From Siphonodentalium dalli (lineage: Eukaryota > Mollusca > Scaphopoda > Gadilida > Siphonodentaliidae): a stretch of 64,000 bases of DNA. Location: the NCBI GenBank assembly GCA_032622095.1, contig CP136063.1, forward strand, positions 26,294,987 to 26,358,986, given 5' to 3'. The notes under the pieces are model-generated. The model had not been told where the DNA came from and did not search any database. It was given only the letters and a program-made list of their open reading frames with translations. A program made the translations under genes and the position numbers. This document shows, piece by piece, positions 29,153 through 41,804 of this stretch (position 1 is the first letter of the stretch; each line of letters begins with the position of its first letter).

Positions 29153-29950
29153 AGCTGTGAGTGCTCTCGCTGTATTTTCCTCATGGTAATGACTGACCGT
29201 TCAGCACATTTTCAAACTTTTTTTCTCGGGTGTACGCACACATGAGCGCAGCAAGCATTTAGTAACTCCACACGCTATCTAATGGTAGATGTAGATAATA
29301 AATCCCCCATGTGCATCACATAGATATGCTATATACATGTAGATACCTGGTGCATCATTTCTCAACACCTTGTGGGGGGTGTATATATTCCCAGGTACAT
29401 CTTTAGTTCTTTACTCATCACTCTATAAATAAAATTTGTTGAGAGTGACCCTTTAACTCTTCAGCTAATATAGAATTTCGTGCAATTTTAAAGTAATGCC
29501 GTAGAAGATAAGTGTCAATTTTGAACCGGACAATTTTTTGGCTGTGCACTGGATTGCACAATCCAAAAGTGTCCACAATGACAGGGAAATAGTGTATTTG
29601 GCACTGTCAAATTCAACTATAATTGATAGGCCTAAATATACCTACAATAAATATGTAGAAACGTCACAATGTTTTGCGCATGTTCTCTTCAAACCCACCA
29701 TCCCAGGTGACAGGTACGCATACCGTACATGTACATGTATGTAGTCGGTCAGATACTGGTAGCTTGTTAAAACCAGATGTTTGGGTCCTGCAAATATTTG
29801 ATAAACAATTAGATTTATATATCACTGATGTAATGTTGTTCATTGAAATTTCAAGCAAAAAAAAATAAAATGAAAATAAAATACTAATAACAACTGTACC
29901 ATGTTGCATCCAACCAACACCCAAACTACCCCCCCCCCCCCCAGCTCCTA
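29153..29950. other. No gene recognised
   Basis: Unassigned DNA ending in a C-run near 29,925-29,942. Frames of up to 86 codons overlap on both strands and none shows a recognisable domain. Confidence 0.5.
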
Positions 29951-29984
29951 GCTAAAGTTTTAGTCAGACTTTACAAAAGTTAAC

Positions 29985-30232
29985 ATTTTTTTTCAATTTT
30001 CTGGGAAAAACACATGGCTGCTAACAGCAATCTTCGTTTGCACTCTTTGTATGACTAAATCCTTTGGCGCACCCTGCAGGCAACATCTCTCATCCAATCA
30101 TCACCAAACATAATATGGATTCTCGGATTGACATCTACATGTAAATGAGAGATTACCATTCCCCCTTCCCCCCCCCCCCAAAATTCTGGTAAAAAAACAT
30201 GGCTGCCAACACCCATCTTGTTTTTATGTTTA
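29985..30232. repeat. Diverged family D units
   Basis: Contains CATGGCTGCTAACAGCAATC, ACTCTTTGTATGACTAAATC and CATCTCTCATCCAATCATCA, a diverged branch of the 160-bp unit. Similar units recur at about 57,650-58,320 and in part at 35,160-35,215. Confidence 0.65.
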
Positions 30233-30234
30233 CC

Positions 30235-30851
30235 CATACCATAGTATGGTAAACATAGTGTCGTTGTCCGGATTGACCACTCGTCGTTAGTCCGTCCGAC
30301 TGTCCGTCCGTCTGTCTGTAGACACTTTACGCATGGTGCGATAACTGAAATATTTTCTATCTGATCGGAACCAAATTTTGCATATGAATTTCTCAGCACC
30401 AAATACAGATCGAGTTCGAATATGGGTATGATCCGAGTTTTTTTTACGGAGTTATGGCCCTTTTTCAACTTAGAATTTATGCATGCTGCCATAACTCAAA
30501 AAGAAATTATCTGACCATAATCAAATTTGGTATGTGAGTTGCTCAACCCAAAATACATATCGAGTTCGAATATGGGTTTGATTCAATATTTTTTAATGGA
30601 GTTATGGCCCTTTGACATAGAATTCATGAATGCTTCGATAAATCAACAATTTTTCAACTGATAGGAACCAAATTTTGTATGTGAGTTTCTCAACTCAAAA
30701 TACATATCTAGTTCGAATATGGGTTTAATCCGGTACTTTTTACTGGAGTTATGGCCCTTTGATTATTTTATTCATCGCTAAAATATATCAAAGATACACA
30801 GGTGGCACTGTCTAGATAGTATCTAATAAATCAGGTTCAGTATGCTATGAA
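30235..30851 (+). mobile_element. Minisatellite-bearing element, family B, fuller copy
   Basis: Begins with a palindrome (GTTTACCCATACC ATAGTATGGTAAAC) followed by GTCCGTCCGACTGTCC and units of about 155 bp. It is the probable source of the segment at 22,583-23,143. A short related fragment lies at 34,270-34,470. Confidence 0.82.
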
Positions 30852-32190
30852 GTTGTCTTCTCACACAGAGATAGTATCCTGTTACAATACCATGAAGTTG
30901 GTTCTCTCTTGTATTGAGTTAATTAACTGCTAGGAGATGTGTTGGCTGTATCAGATATACTGTATACTCTAAAGTATCTCTGGCCATATCATAGGTGGAA
31001 TGTTTATACTATTATATTTTATATGCATGGTTATTTAAATTTCAGCTTAAAGGCATAATCTGTTTTCATTGTTTAATAGCATTACCATTGGAATTTTGTT
31101 GGTTGCATGGGAAGACAACTTTGGTTTTCAAAGTTTTAAAAACTTGAGAGCTCTGTATCAGTCTATGGGAACAAAATAATTGTTCATAACACTTTTAGTA
31201 CTGTAGGTCTAGTTTGTTTTATCTATATATTAATGGAAAGCTTTTTCGACATTGATTTCAATTGATTACATACTGCTATACCATGGACGTAAATGAGATG
31301 GATAGGCAACTCTCGTCGAGTAACGCAATATATCGCGGATTCTTTTGTTTGCCAATTAACGAGAGCCTGGCTGCGAGATCGCCTGTTGCTATAACCACGG
31401 CGGAAACAAAATGGCGTCTTTTGATTTCGTTTAGTGTCGGAACAGTGTCGTTAGCACACAATGTTTCCTTTCTGACGCTAGCTTCTTTCATTTAGCCGCT
31501 ATTTAGTTTATTGTTTATAGTGGCCTAATAAAAGTGGGAAAACACTTGCTGGGCATTAAAATAAAGCTTTGAAATTGAAGCATCACACTCAGTCATAGAA
31601 GGAGCATTGTTGTCATTTCCGCCGAATTATTTCTTAACTAAAAGAGCGTAATTACGCAACTATTAATGACATATCAACTTGAAGTTGGTGAATGCTCAAT
31701 TAGCAAAACTTAATAGTGTTTATATAACTAGGCTTGAATGAAGCAGGAAGTTTAATCTGTCCCAAAGCAATGAGAATTGAATATGATCACACTTCAGTTA
31801 ATGCAATGTTAACACTTCGCGAAGAGGGCTATATAACCATCGCTAATTTTACCTGTTTTATTTTAATCCACAACGAAGCCAATGACACTATTGTTTTATC
31901 TTGCGTGTGACTTCAGTGCTCATATTGCGATTGTTCAATCAACTACATTCACAGTTTCTAGTAGCTATTATTAAGTATCTTCTTTTTAAACAAAGAGATA
32001 CAAACAACTTTATAAGTATTTATGTAAGTGCAAAATATTAAACAATAAAGCGCCACCTCATAGAAAGAAAAAACGAATGCATATTCACGGATGACCTGGA
32101 CGACCTGCTCTCTGAATGTACAGATAGTTATATTTTGATTGAAATTGATCAACAGTTATGCATGTAGTGTCTGATATGGCAGAAGGTTGT
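30852..32190. other. No supported gene
   Basis: Mostly AT-rich. A higher-GC patch at 31,270-31,500 has a 71-codon minus-strand ORF (starting MKEASVRKETLCANDTVPTL) and an AAAATGGCG word on the plus strand that resembles a YY1-type promoter motif. It may be a promoter-proximal region, but I cannot show a transcript. Confidence 0.35.
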
Positions 32191-32193
32191 TCT

Positions 32194-32262
32194 TCAGTTT
32201 TCTGCTTCTTCGACTGGTCCTTTCTTTTTTGGCGGATACACTTCCGCTTTGTCGCAGGCATA
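32194..32262 (-). other. Candidate terminal coding exon of a host gene
   Basis: On the minus strand a strong acceptor (TTTGTTATTTCAG) is followed by 22 codons reading YACDKAEVYPPKKKGPVEEA then EN and a stop. The short charged C-terminus is plausible as a last exon. The upstream exons cannot be placed. A CpG-richer region with TCTCGCGA at about 33,762-33,769 could be the promoter. Confidence 0.25.
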
Positions 32263-32299
32263 CTGAAATAACAAAGTAAGGCATGGCTACTATTATATA

Positions 32300-33849
32300 T
32301 TACTAATAATCAGTTTGTTTCCTAGGTTGATTCTATTTGGGGGCATGGGGACATGGGGGAGGGTGAGAGCCAGAGACTGATATAACATTTAATATGATAC
32401 ACCATATACATGTTCAAATATACATGGACATACATGTAGAATGTAGAATGTAAAGCATTTTGATGCAATAGGAAACTTTCTCAAGTTATATTTGACAATT
32501 GAACGTCATGAAATACAGACAGTACAATTTTCATGGACCGTATCCAAGCACGCCGATATACCGGTTGTACTTGTCAGATATTAATGAAATTTGCTCAACT
32601 TTGAGATAAGATATTGGTAAAACATGGTTATTAATCCTTGTAAAATTTGCTAATAGTCATCCCAAGACATATGCCAAATCCAAATTAAGTGATCATTTTA
32701 TTCAAATTTTGGTTATATATGATTACATGCTAAAGTTCCCACCCCCATACCTGCAAATTAACATTTCCAAGAAAATCCAACCAATGTTTATTCTACATGA
32801 AAAAAGTGTAAAAAAATTAGTAAAATATGATGAAATTAATTGAAGGACACAAATAGCTATATTATGATTTTAAAATCACCACCCATTCCATTTTTGTCAG
32901 AGCCATTTTAGAAAACTTGAGAAAGTGGTAGCCCTTCCCCATAAAAACGAGAAAGGCTGTCAGTCTTAAAACAACACACTTACATTGTGATATAACAAAC
33001 AATTCCTGCGATAAAACTTTGCAAAGTATGCTGAAAGTCACTCAGGGATATATAAGAAAACAATCTAATGCAATGGTTTCATGCCATATCTGGTTATTTT
33101 GGAAGAGTTGTTGAAATTCGAACGCGAGTGTGCTAGATTGGGAAATGTCCATTTTTAACAATTGATGCTCATTTCTTGTAAAGTTATGAACCGAAAAATT
33201 AAAAAAACAACTTCAATGCAACTGAAAGTCATCGCCTAATGTATCAGCAATACAAATATTGCAAGCTTTCTATTTTAATTGCGGCCATGTTCATGTGGCT
33301 GCAAAAGTCGTAAGTCTGTTACACATAAATGGTATCAGCCGTCCATCCCCAATAGCTCGAATTTCGGAAATTGAAATACATTTCCACGAAATTTCACCTT
33401 TAATGGACATGGTTGAAATACAGCAAAAGCGTGTATAATAAATTGGTATTGGATGTGATCTTTAAGATATCCTTTCAATTGATATCGGATCAATGAACTC
33501 ACGATTTTTCCCACGGTATTTTTCTTGTGTTTTCTGTGTTGTTCAGTGTTCGTTACGGGAGAATCTAATGCTTTTAATTCGTCTACGAGCATCTTACGAC
33601 GAACGTTATGAGATTAGCGGTCGCTTAGTTTGATTATTAGACAAAGTTTTATTTTAGAACGTATAAGTAAGTACAATACTCACGTTTTTTAGATGTAGCT
33701 ATCCTTTTAAAAGCAAAACACAAGACAATCCCGCATACGACGAAAACAAGAGTGAAATGAGATCTCGCGAAGTCACGCGATCCGCGATATTTCATATACC
33801 GGCGCTTGGTCAAGCACTGCGGCTTCTAATCGCCCCATATATACATCGC
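32300..33849. other. Mostly unassigned; possible promoter near 33.6-33.8 kb
   Basis: AT-rich, with an 86-codon minus-strand ORF at 33,335-33,592 (MLVDELKALDSPVTNTEQHR) of unknown meaning. Upstream of it lies a GC-richer stretch with GATCTCGCGAAGTCACGCGA, resembling a CpG promoter. Evidence is weak. Confidence 0.3.
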
Positions 33850-34195
33850 TGGCTATACTTAAAGTAATTGACCACCAATAACGTGGTGTCACCCCGTTAA
33901 TATGGCGGTACTATACCGCGGTATCCTCCAATACCACGGTACTGATACCGCTTGTTAACGCGAACAAGTATGTGTGAGTAAATACTTCCCCTAAAAGAGT
34001 TCCATGAAAATCACTGCGGTATTCAACAAAATTAATGCGGTGCCCGCTGAAAGACCACGGTATCATTATCGCCCAATACCGTAACTCCACGCCATGACCG
34101 TCTCGATACCGCTACCGTTTATTACCGGTATCACCGCGGTCATGACCGGGGTATCACCCCGTTTTTCTGGTCAATTACTTTGAGAATAGCGGTAT
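33850..34195. mobile_element. CCGCGGTAT-rich MITE, short copy 2
   Basis: About 345 bp and very similar to 28,829-29,152. It retains GGTATCACCGCGGTCATGAC, which the first short copy lacks but the long copy at 8479-9659 has. Confidence 0.85.
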
Positions 34196-35159
34196 GTGAA
34201 TTGAAAAATTAAAGGGGCACGCCAGGTTTGATGTATTTTTCCTGTACTCTGCATGAGATAAAACTTTTTATGTGTCAATATCCAGATTGACCACTCGTCT
34301 GTCCGTCCATCTAGATATGTCTGTCTGTCAGACACTTTAGGTATAATGCGATAACTCTAACATTTTCTATTTGATCGGAACCAAATTTTGTATATAGGTT
34401 TCTCATCCCAAAATACAGTACGAGTTTTAATATGGGTTTGATCCGATTTATTTGAAAGGAGTTATGACCCTTCTTTCTTTTTTTGAAATTTGAAATTTGG
34501 ATTTTTCATATTTTTTTAGATTGAATTTCCTCGCTCAATTTAACATAAACAAATATTAAAAAACTTTTATAATAATAAAAAAAATTATTTAATTAAAAAA
34601 ACAAATTTGTCATTGACACTAATTTGTTTTAGTTGTATTCCATTAATAAGGTGTGATGTCTTGTATTGAAAATGTGAAGATTTTATTGCAATAGTTTCAT
34701 GTAATATAATGATACCAATAAATTGCCATGTGAACATCCAATATCCAGAGTATGAGAATACCTTTAATAGATGTCATTCCAAGCAAAATCTGTTATTAAT
34801 TGAGTGATGACATATGTTACATAGCTCTAGGGGGTGGTTGTATGAAGGTAAAGATGAACAACCTGCTGGCTGGATAATTGTTTATCTTATCTGTCAAATT
34901 TATTAATGGCTAAACAATTGGATCTCACAGTGAGAGGTCCTTGTGTGAATAGGGACAGAGTTATGAGATTTAAAACGACTCCTCCCCACCCCAATTACTT
35001 TAACCCCTTCTTAAGACAAATTATTTGACCTTTTGATTTTAAGGTAGGTACTGATATATGTATTACTGTGATCATATCTTTGACCAATTATCAGTTATAG
35101 CTCATCGCTATCGCCAAGGTATGGGTTAAACATCTGCCGATTGTGATCGGCCTGTCGTT
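34196..35159. other. No gene; family B fragment
   Basis: A fragment of family B at 34,270-34,470 (ATAACTCTAACATTTTCTAT, GATCGGAACCAAATTTTG) followed by AT-rich DNA. Confidence 0.55.
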
Positions 35160-35535
35160 ACTCTTTGTGTTGACTAAATCCTTTAGCACACCCTACATGT
35201 AACATCTCTCATCTCAGGGACCAGCCGAGAGGGCGACGTGGGCGACTTCTTCGCCCTAGCGCCGTCCGCTTCGCCTTATTTTTGCAGTCGGGCGAAGTTC
35301 AAGTCGCCCTAAAAATTCCAAAGTTGACTGACGAAATTCGGCAAAATGCCCCAAATAATTTATGATAATTTACAACTGTCAACTGTGATTGCACACAGTC
35401 CACTTCAGGAAATTTCAACACTACACCCCTCCCCCTTGAATCCAAAAACACAAGTTTTGCATAATTCCATTTGCACCTCAATGCTCAGGCCTAATAACCT
35501 AGATATATTCATAAACCATGGTTCTATATGCACCC
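35160..35535. repeat. Dispersed repeat shared with 58.43-58.68 kb
   Basis: A short piece of family D, then a segment with GGAAATTTCAACACTACACC and TTTTGCATAATTCCATTTGC through TATATTCATAAACCATGGTT. The second part recurs near 58,500-58,665. Confidence 0.75.
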
Positions 35536-36468
35536 AGTATCAGAACATTCAGATATCTGAACCTGAAAATTCCATAAATACACAGAACGACACGATGTGT
35601 AAATGGGTTTGTCAATACGGCACGAGTGCTGTCGCAGAAGGATAAAGAAGAAAAATTGTCTTAAATTAGTTTGGAAATATTCAGGATATCATGCAGTATC
35701 AGATATGGGTTGGTTTAAATTTTATATTTAGGCGTCTAATATCTAGTGTGTGTAAGTTCTACAATCGCGTTAAGTGTTTTTGGCATTTACATGGCAATAT
35801 TGGCCAGGTGCTGAGGGGCTGCAGTACCCCCCCCCCTCTGAATGATTTGTAAGCATAAAATTTGGGCAATTTTTGGGAGAATTGGTGGAACTTTCGGGCA
35901 AATCGCATGGTGCTTCGGGTGAATTTCTACATCCATACCTATACTTCACATTATCTGTAGTCTATTATGCACCGTATATTCAATAATAATAATGGGCCCA
36001 ACTTCTCCGGTTAGCAAATTTATTTGTTACAGAGTGGCTATTTTATCTCAAGCATGAAATGGCTTGATATTATATTATCTTATACCAGGCCACCATTCGT
36101 CACTGCATGTTGAAATTTTAATAATTTTTCAAAGTCTAAATTAAATCACGATATGTAAATTAGATCCTATCTTCAGCAAAATACCGGTACATGTAGCTTT
36201 ACCTACCATATCGTAGCTGAAGTGTGCATGTAATATTCAGTTAATGCAATGAATCATGAGTAGAACCTGGTTGAAATACTACTGTGGCGAGTCACACTCG
36301 TCTTCGAGCTATATTGAGGCCATGTACATGTATGCATGGTGCTATGAACGGTTTGTATTGTGAATGGGTAAAATTATCTGCTCGTAAACCCTCATAGTAG
36401 ACAATTTTATACCAGGTTCTATTCAGTTTTCAGAAATAGCTCGCAATGGAAATTTGCATGGTACATGT
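35536..36468. other. No gene recognised
   Basis: Unassigned DNA with a C-run near 35,827. Confidence 0.5.
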
Positions 36469-37866
36469 CAGGGTTTCCGCCAGGCCGGCTGCGGGTCCGT
36501 TCCACGGACCCATTCCCCTCGCAGATCTGTTTGATTCATACATGTACCAAAAGTCAGTAGCAATATGTCATAAAAAATTCAGCTGCAACGGGAGTTCGGG
36601 GGGTTAAACAGAATACTGGTGAAAAAGCGGCTCAATTAAGCACAGTGTGTTACCAGTACAGCGTAACCCTTTGTAATCAAAGCGCCAAAAACTACAACGT
36701 AATGTTTGGTGTGCATACGTTATATACAGCATAATAAAGGTCGCATTAACATCAAAGAATGCTGCACTGCTGAGTACAGATATTATTTTGCACGGGATTT
36801 CTGTGGTTGAAACTACTCACGCTCGGAGATCCCGTGCTATCGTACGATTACATAATTTGATCAGAGAATGCCAACTTGCTGAGTTAGGCAGAGTAGGGAT
36901 CGACATACGCCAACAGGCGGCCCCGGTTCTCCTACCAAAGGAGTTATCTACCTCCGAGATCCTGTGCTATCATACTGTTATAAAACGGAACCTGTCCCAA
37001 ATCAGTCTTTATAGCGGGAATTCATAGTGACAAAATCATTCATTTGACCCATACATGCATGGAGGATAAACACAAAAAACATGCCCCCCCCCCCCCCCAA
37101 CAATATGGAGCCTGGAAAAAGTCAAAGTACGGTCAATAATAGTTTCGTTGTCCAGTCTGGGTGCCCAAACACAAACAACGGCGCACATGTTCCCATTTCC
37201 CGCCAAAACTCAATTATATTTTATAACACGTTGGCTAAAACTCTATAGCAGCGGTCGTCAGTTGTTGGACTAATACAGACTATTGACAAGCTATGCGTTC
37301 CGAGTTTGAAAGATTTGGCTACCATTCGTATTTCGCCACTATAAATATCTCCTGCAGACAAACCCTGCAGTATATATGACGTCACAGTGCACAAATAGTT
37401 TTACGATTGACAGAATACATGGAAAAGTCAGTTTCATTTTCACGGAAGCTACTTGAAATTCTAGGAAATACTTAATTCAATTATCCCAGCTAGGTAGTAT
37501 TGGACAATGCATAGATGCTTTTTTGTGTTTAGTTTCATTATACGGAATCTTATTGTCAGTTATAAATTTTTAAACACTGTAACTTGTAGCTTGATATAGT
37601 ATTCAATCAGACGGCAGTCTTACGTGCGTAATTATTTGATTAATTATCTGGATACCATCAACATAATTAATGCACCCACGGAAAATGATCGACTTGCGTA
37701 ATATACGTAGCTTTGGATTGCTGTGTGGGACACTCAGGTGCAAGGAAATGGCTACTTTTCAATGTCAAATAACAAAATTTTCGCCTGATAGGACGAACCA
37801 TGGTCGTCCCGTCGCGTTATGTGTTTCCCCAATACGGACTCATTAATTCCCCTTGGCGGAACCCTG
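36469..37866. mobile_element. Putative non-autonomous hAT-like element
   Basis: A 1.4-kb segment whose ends CAGGGTTTCCGCCAGG and, inverted, CAGGGTTCCGCCAAGG form terminal inverted repeats. CAGGG-type ends are characteristic of hAT elements. The expected 8-bp target duplication is not clear (GTACATGT versus CATGTACA). An internal 80-codon plus-strand ORF at 36,788-37,027 (MHGISVVETTHARRSRAIVR) is of unknown meaning. Confidence 0.55.
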
Positions 37867-39285
37867 CATGTACATATTTGGTTGAGATTTTTTGGTCAAA
37901 GATGGTAGCCGGAAATTTGGTTTAAATAACCATCAGCGGCAGTGGTCTTGTTTTGTCTATCAGTCTCTCTGGATCACTTTATGTTTTACTTTTACCAACA
38001 TTTCAGAGTTAAGAAATGACTAATATATACGGGGTAGGGTCCTGATTCATATTGTTATTCTGATGAATCTTCCACACTGGACTTAAAGAACTAATAGTTG
38101 TATTAAATGATATTTCTAAGTCATGTGAATAAACCCCATGTTATGTAGACAAACAGTATGTGAAGAGTATGCAGTAAGCAAAACACTCATTGCCGCGGAT
38201 ACCCTATGCATTAAGTGAACTTTGGTTAGAAATTCCACCAAATTGTTTATAACATAACAGTATAGCGCTAACTAATTTTAACCCTCACCTTTCAAGATTT
38301 CGGTGTTGAATGGGTCACTGTGAATCACTCTCCTGAAACATTTCCACGGTGTTGAGTGTTGTGCTTATCGCTCACTCTTTACATGCTGTATAATGTATAT
38401 AAACCAACGTTCAACTGACACAATGTGTGTTTTGAGGATATGGCATTCATACTTTCATAGTATACCATTACTATATTCTTTACAACATGTTATAATTTCT
38501 TAACTTTTATTTCTAAATTATAATCGCTGGTTAAAGGCACGGTTGGCCTTCATTATAAAGGTCCAAATGACATGGTTTCAGTAACCGGGCATGGCAGACA
38601 TTTAATTTTTACCGGTATATGTCCATGAACTATAAACATCTATACAGTACCAATGATACCAGATTTAAACTGGCACATTAATTAATGCGACTTGAGAATA
38701 TATAACCTGTGTGGGGTACAATTATCATTCACCTACATGTAGGCCTACATTGTATAATCTAATTGTATATTCTAATTTTATATCTACATGTACATATCAT
38801 GGACTTGGAAGGAGTAAATGTTCGGACACGTTATTATCATATTAATAAATGACAAACAGTCACTATGCCAGACTTGGATATTTTAGGTGTTGTCAGAGTA
38901 ACAGATCATGAGTTGATAGAATGCAAATATTTCACTGATTGGCTTGGTGCACTGATGAAAAGTGTGATGACAGATATTTTCTACCCATTGATAGTCACAT
39001 TAATGTTTGAGACAGTTGCTTGCTCTTTTTCCATGCACACAATGATCTTGACTTTAGTCACATCAAGACAAATTTATTTATTTCAGTTATACATTTCTTG
39101 AGGCTTCTTCCTGAAGGGTTTCATGAAGGGTTTTTTTCACCCCACCACCCCATATGCAACATGTCATAGCTTAATGTCATCTCCACTATAAAGGCCCATA
39201 TGAGGTCCCAGTAACATAAAATATAGTGTTTTTGCAATTATAAAGATGGTGTACTGATTGACTTAAAATTGGGTAAAAACCCATA
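37867..39285. other. No gene recognised
   Basis: Unassigned AT-rich DNA. A 78-codon plus-strand ORF at 38,865-39,101 (MPDLDILGVVRVTDHELIEC) shows no motif I can name. Confidence 0.4.
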
Positions 39286-39289
39286 TTTT

Positions 39290-40205
39290 CATGTCATCAG
39301 CATCCCTGCCCCATGCAAGTATCTCGCCATCCTGTAGCTCTAGTGTAACAGAATAAAGGGGCCTCTCCTGCACAGATACATACAATGTCCATGGTCATAA
39401 AAAAGGGAATTAGGGGTTACATGGGGCCTGCTTCCCTCATGTGATGGGCCTACATGTATATAGACTCGAAAATTTAAGAAAAAACATATTTCCTAATGCA
39501 TGCATATCAGCATACTTGCCCCATGAATGTGTGTCTCCACCGGAGCTCTAGTGTATTTGATAAACAGAACATCTCCTGCACAGATATGTACAAGTTCCAT
39601 GGTCATAAAAAGGGAATTAGGGGTCCCTGGGTGCTTGCTTCCCTCATATGGTGTACATTGGGGCATCTCCTGCACAGATGCACACAATATCATAAAAAGG
39701 GAGTTACAGGGGGCCTGGTTCCCTCATGTGCTGGGCCTATATACATGTAGACTCGAAAATTAAAGAAAAGCCTTATTGCCGATTAAATCCTGAAAAGTTA
39801 CCCTTAATTCTGGTTAAGGAGTCGATTACTTAGGGCATTAATGTACTTATTGACTTAAAATTGGGTAAAAACCCATATTTTGATGTCATCAGCATCCCTG
39901 CCCCATGCAAGTATGTCTCCATTCTGGAACTCTAGTGTATTTGAATAAAGGGGGTATACCCCGCAGACCTTGCTCAGATGCATACAACATCCATGGTCGT
40001 AAAAAGGGAATTAGGGGTTACAGGGGCCTGCTTCTCTCATGTGGTGGGCCTATATATAGACTCGAAAATGGAAGAAAAAACTTATGTCCTAATGTACATT
40101 GTATATCAACATCCCTGCCCCATGAATGTTTGTCTGCACCCGGAGATCTAGTGTAATTGATAAAAGGGACATCTCCTGCACAGATATATACAAGTTCCAT
40201 ATATA
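39290..40205. repeat. Degenerate tandem repeat of about 200 bp
   Basis: Four diverged units share CATCCCTGCCCCATG, ATCTCCTGCACAGAT, CCATGGTCATAAAAAGGGAA and ATAGACTCGAAAAT. Overlapping frames on both strands come from the repeat. Confidence 0.75.
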
Positions 40206-40523
40206 TGGTAATCTATGGAAAGTTCCTAGCCAAAGGGTTGATTCGATGAAGATTTCCAACAGTTGAAAGTATTGAAATAACAGTCAACTGTTGCAACATT
40301 CCAACCCAGTGGGTGCAAATTTATGTCCCATTTCTATTTGTGAATTCATGCATTCCTTATTGTCATAAAAATACATTTGAGGGCTCGCAAATTACGTTTA
40401 CGTATAGTCATATTATCGAATTAGTTTTGATAAAAAATAAATTAGAGAGCTTTACGATAAATATTTTATATTTAAATATAGATTAATTACTATTGTTTAA
40501 AGATATATATATATTTTTTTCAG
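40206..40523. other. Non-coding AT-rich sequence, intron-like 3' end
   Basis: Ends in a polypyrimidine tract and CAG at 40,521-40,523, consistent with an intron acceptor. Confidence 0.4.
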
Positions 40524-40825
40524 TTGAATGTTCTTGTCTATCCAATTTAAGGATGAAAACCTTTCGTCTTTCTTGCTTACTTATACAGAAGGCTGCTGGA
40601 TGGATTTCATTGTCTGACCCATTAATACCTGTTGGGACTTTAGTGAACAATGAAAGATATTCGGCAGTAATGCGAATGGAAAATAATATCTGGCCTGCGG
40701 CAAATAGAGTAAGAAGACGATACAGACCCTACAACATAAACCACAGGCGACGATATTCACCATCTACGGATGAGCAGCCATCAGCTGATGACATACGACC
40801 TAGCAATTCACCCGTAGAGGAATAA
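40524..40825 (+). other. Candidate last coding exon, unknown protein
   Basis: After an acceptor (ATTTTTTTCAG) an open frame of about 100 codons runs to TAA at 40,823. It passes through SDPLIPVGTLVNNERYSAVM to an Arg/Tyr-rich stretch (RVRRRYRPYNINHRRRYSPS) and a Ser/Pro/Glu end. An AATAAA signal follows at 40,970. Basic, low-complexity composition fits a nucleic-acid-binding tail. Neither host gene nor mobile element can be named. Confidence 0.35.
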
Positions 40826-40969
40826 TGTATTTATGTAATTTATTGTTATTTTTGTTATAATTAATATTCATTAAAGGAACTAAAATGTGAAGGGTTCCAC
40901 ATTTCGTTTTCTACGAGACTCTGTAATATCGAGTTTTATGAGATCGAATAGTGTTGCCTACAAATCTAC

Positions 40970-40975
40970 AATAAA
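40970..40975 (+). terminator. Polyadenylation signal AATAAA
   Basis: Canonical hexamer 145 bases after the stop codon of the candidate last exon. Confidence 0.3.
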
Positions 40976-41322
40976 GAAGAAAAAGTTCCGCCACTAACAA
41001 ATATTCCATGTGTTTTTAGCCTTGTGGTTTTTACATGCACGAGGTTATTCACTAGCGAATAAATCATCTCATTTAGGACTATTATTTTACTAACCTATCA
41101 TAACTAACCTATTAATACATGTATTCAATCGTGCTTACTAATCCTTCAAATAGTTACTAGTTAGTCTAACTATATCATCTGCCTAGAAATAGTTTGCTTT
41201 ACTATACCATCTGCCTAGAAATAGTTATTAATATGTCTTACTATATCTTTCCTTCTATCAAGTATACGGAAAGCTTATTCTTATACACTACTAAGACTCC
41301 TGTCCGGAAATGCTTCTATCGA

Positions 41323-41804
41323 TTAAAGGTACTCAATCCGATAAAACTCCTCAATTACTATTTCAATGGCTTCGGGGGTCAAATATATTTGATTCGAGTC
41401 GAGGAAGTCACCCATCAAAGCTCAGATTTGTTAGATATCGATTTTAGAAATCTATTATTTTTCATTATCGGGAATACTTTCTGGCCCAGAACTCAGTCAA
41501 AATTGCATTATTATTACCACTTGATTATAGAGTTATCCATCCTTGTCTGAATAGATTTTGGTGTACACATCCCGAGCAGATTACGACAGTTGAAGGCAAT
41601 AATTAGTACTCATCTCGAGTAAATAACAAATTTCAAAAATCAATATCTAATAACTCTGAGCTTTGTTTGATGGGTTCCTCGACTCGGAATCAAAATTTTT
41701 AACCCCCAAAGCCAAAGAAATAGTAATATAGGACCCTCTGATCGGATTGTTGTTGTTGGAATCTGTTGAGATGGGGACCCTCTGTTTGGATTGAGTACCT
41801 TTAA
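41323..41804. mobile_element. AGGTACTCAATCCG element, complete copy 1
   Basis: TTAAAGGTACTCAATCCG at the left and its inverse at the right (TTAA included) bound 482 bp. The interior has GGTTCCTCGACTCGGAATCA and related inverted arms. A second complete copy is at 58,864-59,351, inverted relative to this one. Confidence 0.85.

Noticed and set aside
31276-31491. 71-codon minus-strand ORF
   Set aside because: GC-richer and open, but with no recognisable motif, no splice context and an overlapping plus-strand frame. It could equally be promoter DNA.
36469-37874. 8-bp target duplication for the CAGGG-ended element
   Set aside because: Flanks GTACATGT and CATGTACA are not identical, so hAT mobilisation is suggested by the ends only.
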